DNA from: Chitinophaga filiformis
GTDB taxonomy: Bacteria; Bacteroidota; Bacteroidia; Chitinophagales; Chitinophagaceae
Length of the DNA stretch: 64,000 nt
Assembly: GCF_900102545.1 (NCBI RefSeq)
Contig: NZ_FNBN01000002.1
Location: forward strand, 966,264-1,030,263
Reading direction: 5' to 3'
Part shown: one piece after another, positions 63,602-64,000 of the stretch
Numbering within the stretch: the stretch's first letter is position 1
How the letters are laid out: every line of letters begins with the position of its first letter
Notes under the pieces: model-generated
Database searches by the model: none
The model's input: only the letters and a program-made list of their open reading frames with translations
What the model was told of the DNA's origin: nothing
Position numbers and translations under genes: made by a program

Positions 63602-64000
63602 TGTAACAATATTCGCTGTGCGGAGAAGCCGGGCCCAAAGCTCAGCATCAGTCCCCTCTCACCTGCCGGCACTCCTCTATCCATAAAACGCTCTAATACA
63701 TACAGCACGGTAGCGCTGGACATATTACCATATAAACGCAGTACTTCTTTCGTATCGTCAATATTCTTTCCCATTGCTCCAAACAGCTCTTCCACGGTCT
63801 GGATGATCTTCTTTCCCCCGGGATGGAAGATCAGGTGGTCAATGTCTTCTATACGGTAACCGTATTTGTCCAGGAAAGGGTGTATAATAGCCGGAAAATG
63901 GGCTGCAATCGTATTGGGCACCTCTACATCCAGTACCATCTGCAAACCGGTATTAGTGAGCTTAAAACCCATTAAATGTTCGGCTTCATAGAAGTGGTAC
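63595..64000 (-). CDS. Type III polyketide synthase (C-terminal part), cut by window edge
   Basis: The frame enters from the right edge without a stop; about 135 C-terminal residues are visible. EHLMGFKLTNTGLQMVLDVE corresponds to the conserved MGWxxTDxGxxxxLxxxVP region of chalcone/stilbene-type synthases. HLIFHPGGKKIIQTVEELFG holds the catalytic His and LRLYGNMSSATVLYVLERFM the catalytic Asn; the end LMLSFGPGFSAQRILLQW is the usual C-terminal GFGPG loop. The Cys lies beyond the window. Such bacterial enzymes condense a fatty-acyl starter with malonyl-CoA to alkylresorcinols or alkylpyrones. Here it heads an operon able to make its own acyl-ACP. Confidence 0.93.
   Translation of the reverse strand, partial: YHFYEAEHLMGFKLTNTGLQMVLDVEVPNTIAAHFPAIIHPFLDKYGYRIEDIDHLIFHPGGKKIIQTVEELFGAMGKNIDDTKEVLRLYGNMSSATVLYVLERFMDRGVPAGERGLMLSFGPGFSAQRILLQW

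Overview
The window looks like a chromosomal stretch from a Chitinophaga-like member of the Bacteroidota (Chitinophagaceae). The support is the repertoire: a TonB-dependent receptor, GH20 and GH127 glycosidases, a CusA fused to a TolC-like domain, a DUF6660-type small protein, a DUF4142 lipoprotein, a TIGR03885-type flavin protein and YD/RHS-type giant surface proteins. TAnnTTTG promoter boxes also sit in front of several genes. The assignment rests on recalled family patterns, not on a search. I saw no rRNA, tRNA, CRISPR array or intact insertion sequence.

Region 1 (1-15.9 kb, minus strand) is an accessory-looking operon. It reads two tandem coiled-coil 'tail-fibre-like' surface proteins, a beta-barrel-like outer-membrane protein, a 365-aa secreted protein resembling TANFOR-type proteins, a small lipoprotein, a 2448-aa RHS/YD-type giant with two PA14-like modules, a 261-aa anchored protein and a secreted protein cut by the left edge. 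Genes 3-6 overlap or nearly touch. Upstream lies an AT-rich pair (a lipoprotein and an acidic, immunity-like 149-aa protein) bracketed by a ~104-bp direct repeat, plus a decayed copy of the 5' end of the outer-membrane protein gene.

Region 2 (16-38.5 kb) is a mosaic: an Oar-like TonB-dependent receptor; a gene-free 800 bp with two long near-perfect hairpins; a GH20 hexosaminidase; an RluE-like pseudouridine synthase; a GH127 enzyme; a WalJ-like MBL hydrolase; an acyl-CoA hydrolase/transferase; a divergent HxlR regulator and DsbA-family pair; a winged-helix protein; an S41 protease; a heavy-metal RND operon; and a YeiH-type exporter.

Region 3 (38.5-51 kb) holds a TetR regulator, an SDR and a DHA2 drug exporter. 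Each has the same ATACC-N4-GGTAT operator 41-42 bp before its start codon. Then come a methyltransferase, an SDR with small stress-type proteins, a toxin/antitoxin/SecB-like three-gene module, and a seven-gene operon (pirin, nitroreductase, small protein, pirin, ring-cleaving dioxygenase, GNAT, esterase) that looks like quinone/electrophile detoxification. It ends at a 71-bp hairpin and a Crp/Fnr regulator.

Region 4 (51-64 kb) has a macroglobulin-like/plug surface protein, an 84-bp hairpin overlapping the promoter of an MFS-HAD pair, tandem DUF421 proteins with C-terminal zinc ribbons, small envelope proteins and a flavin oxidoreductase. It closes with a tightly overlapping operon: type III polyketide synthase (cut by the right edge), enoyl-reductase-like SDR, FabZ-like dehydratase, ketosynthase, acyl carrier protein and phosphopantetheinyl transferase. 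This appears to be a self-contained fatty-acyl starter line feeding a type III PKS.
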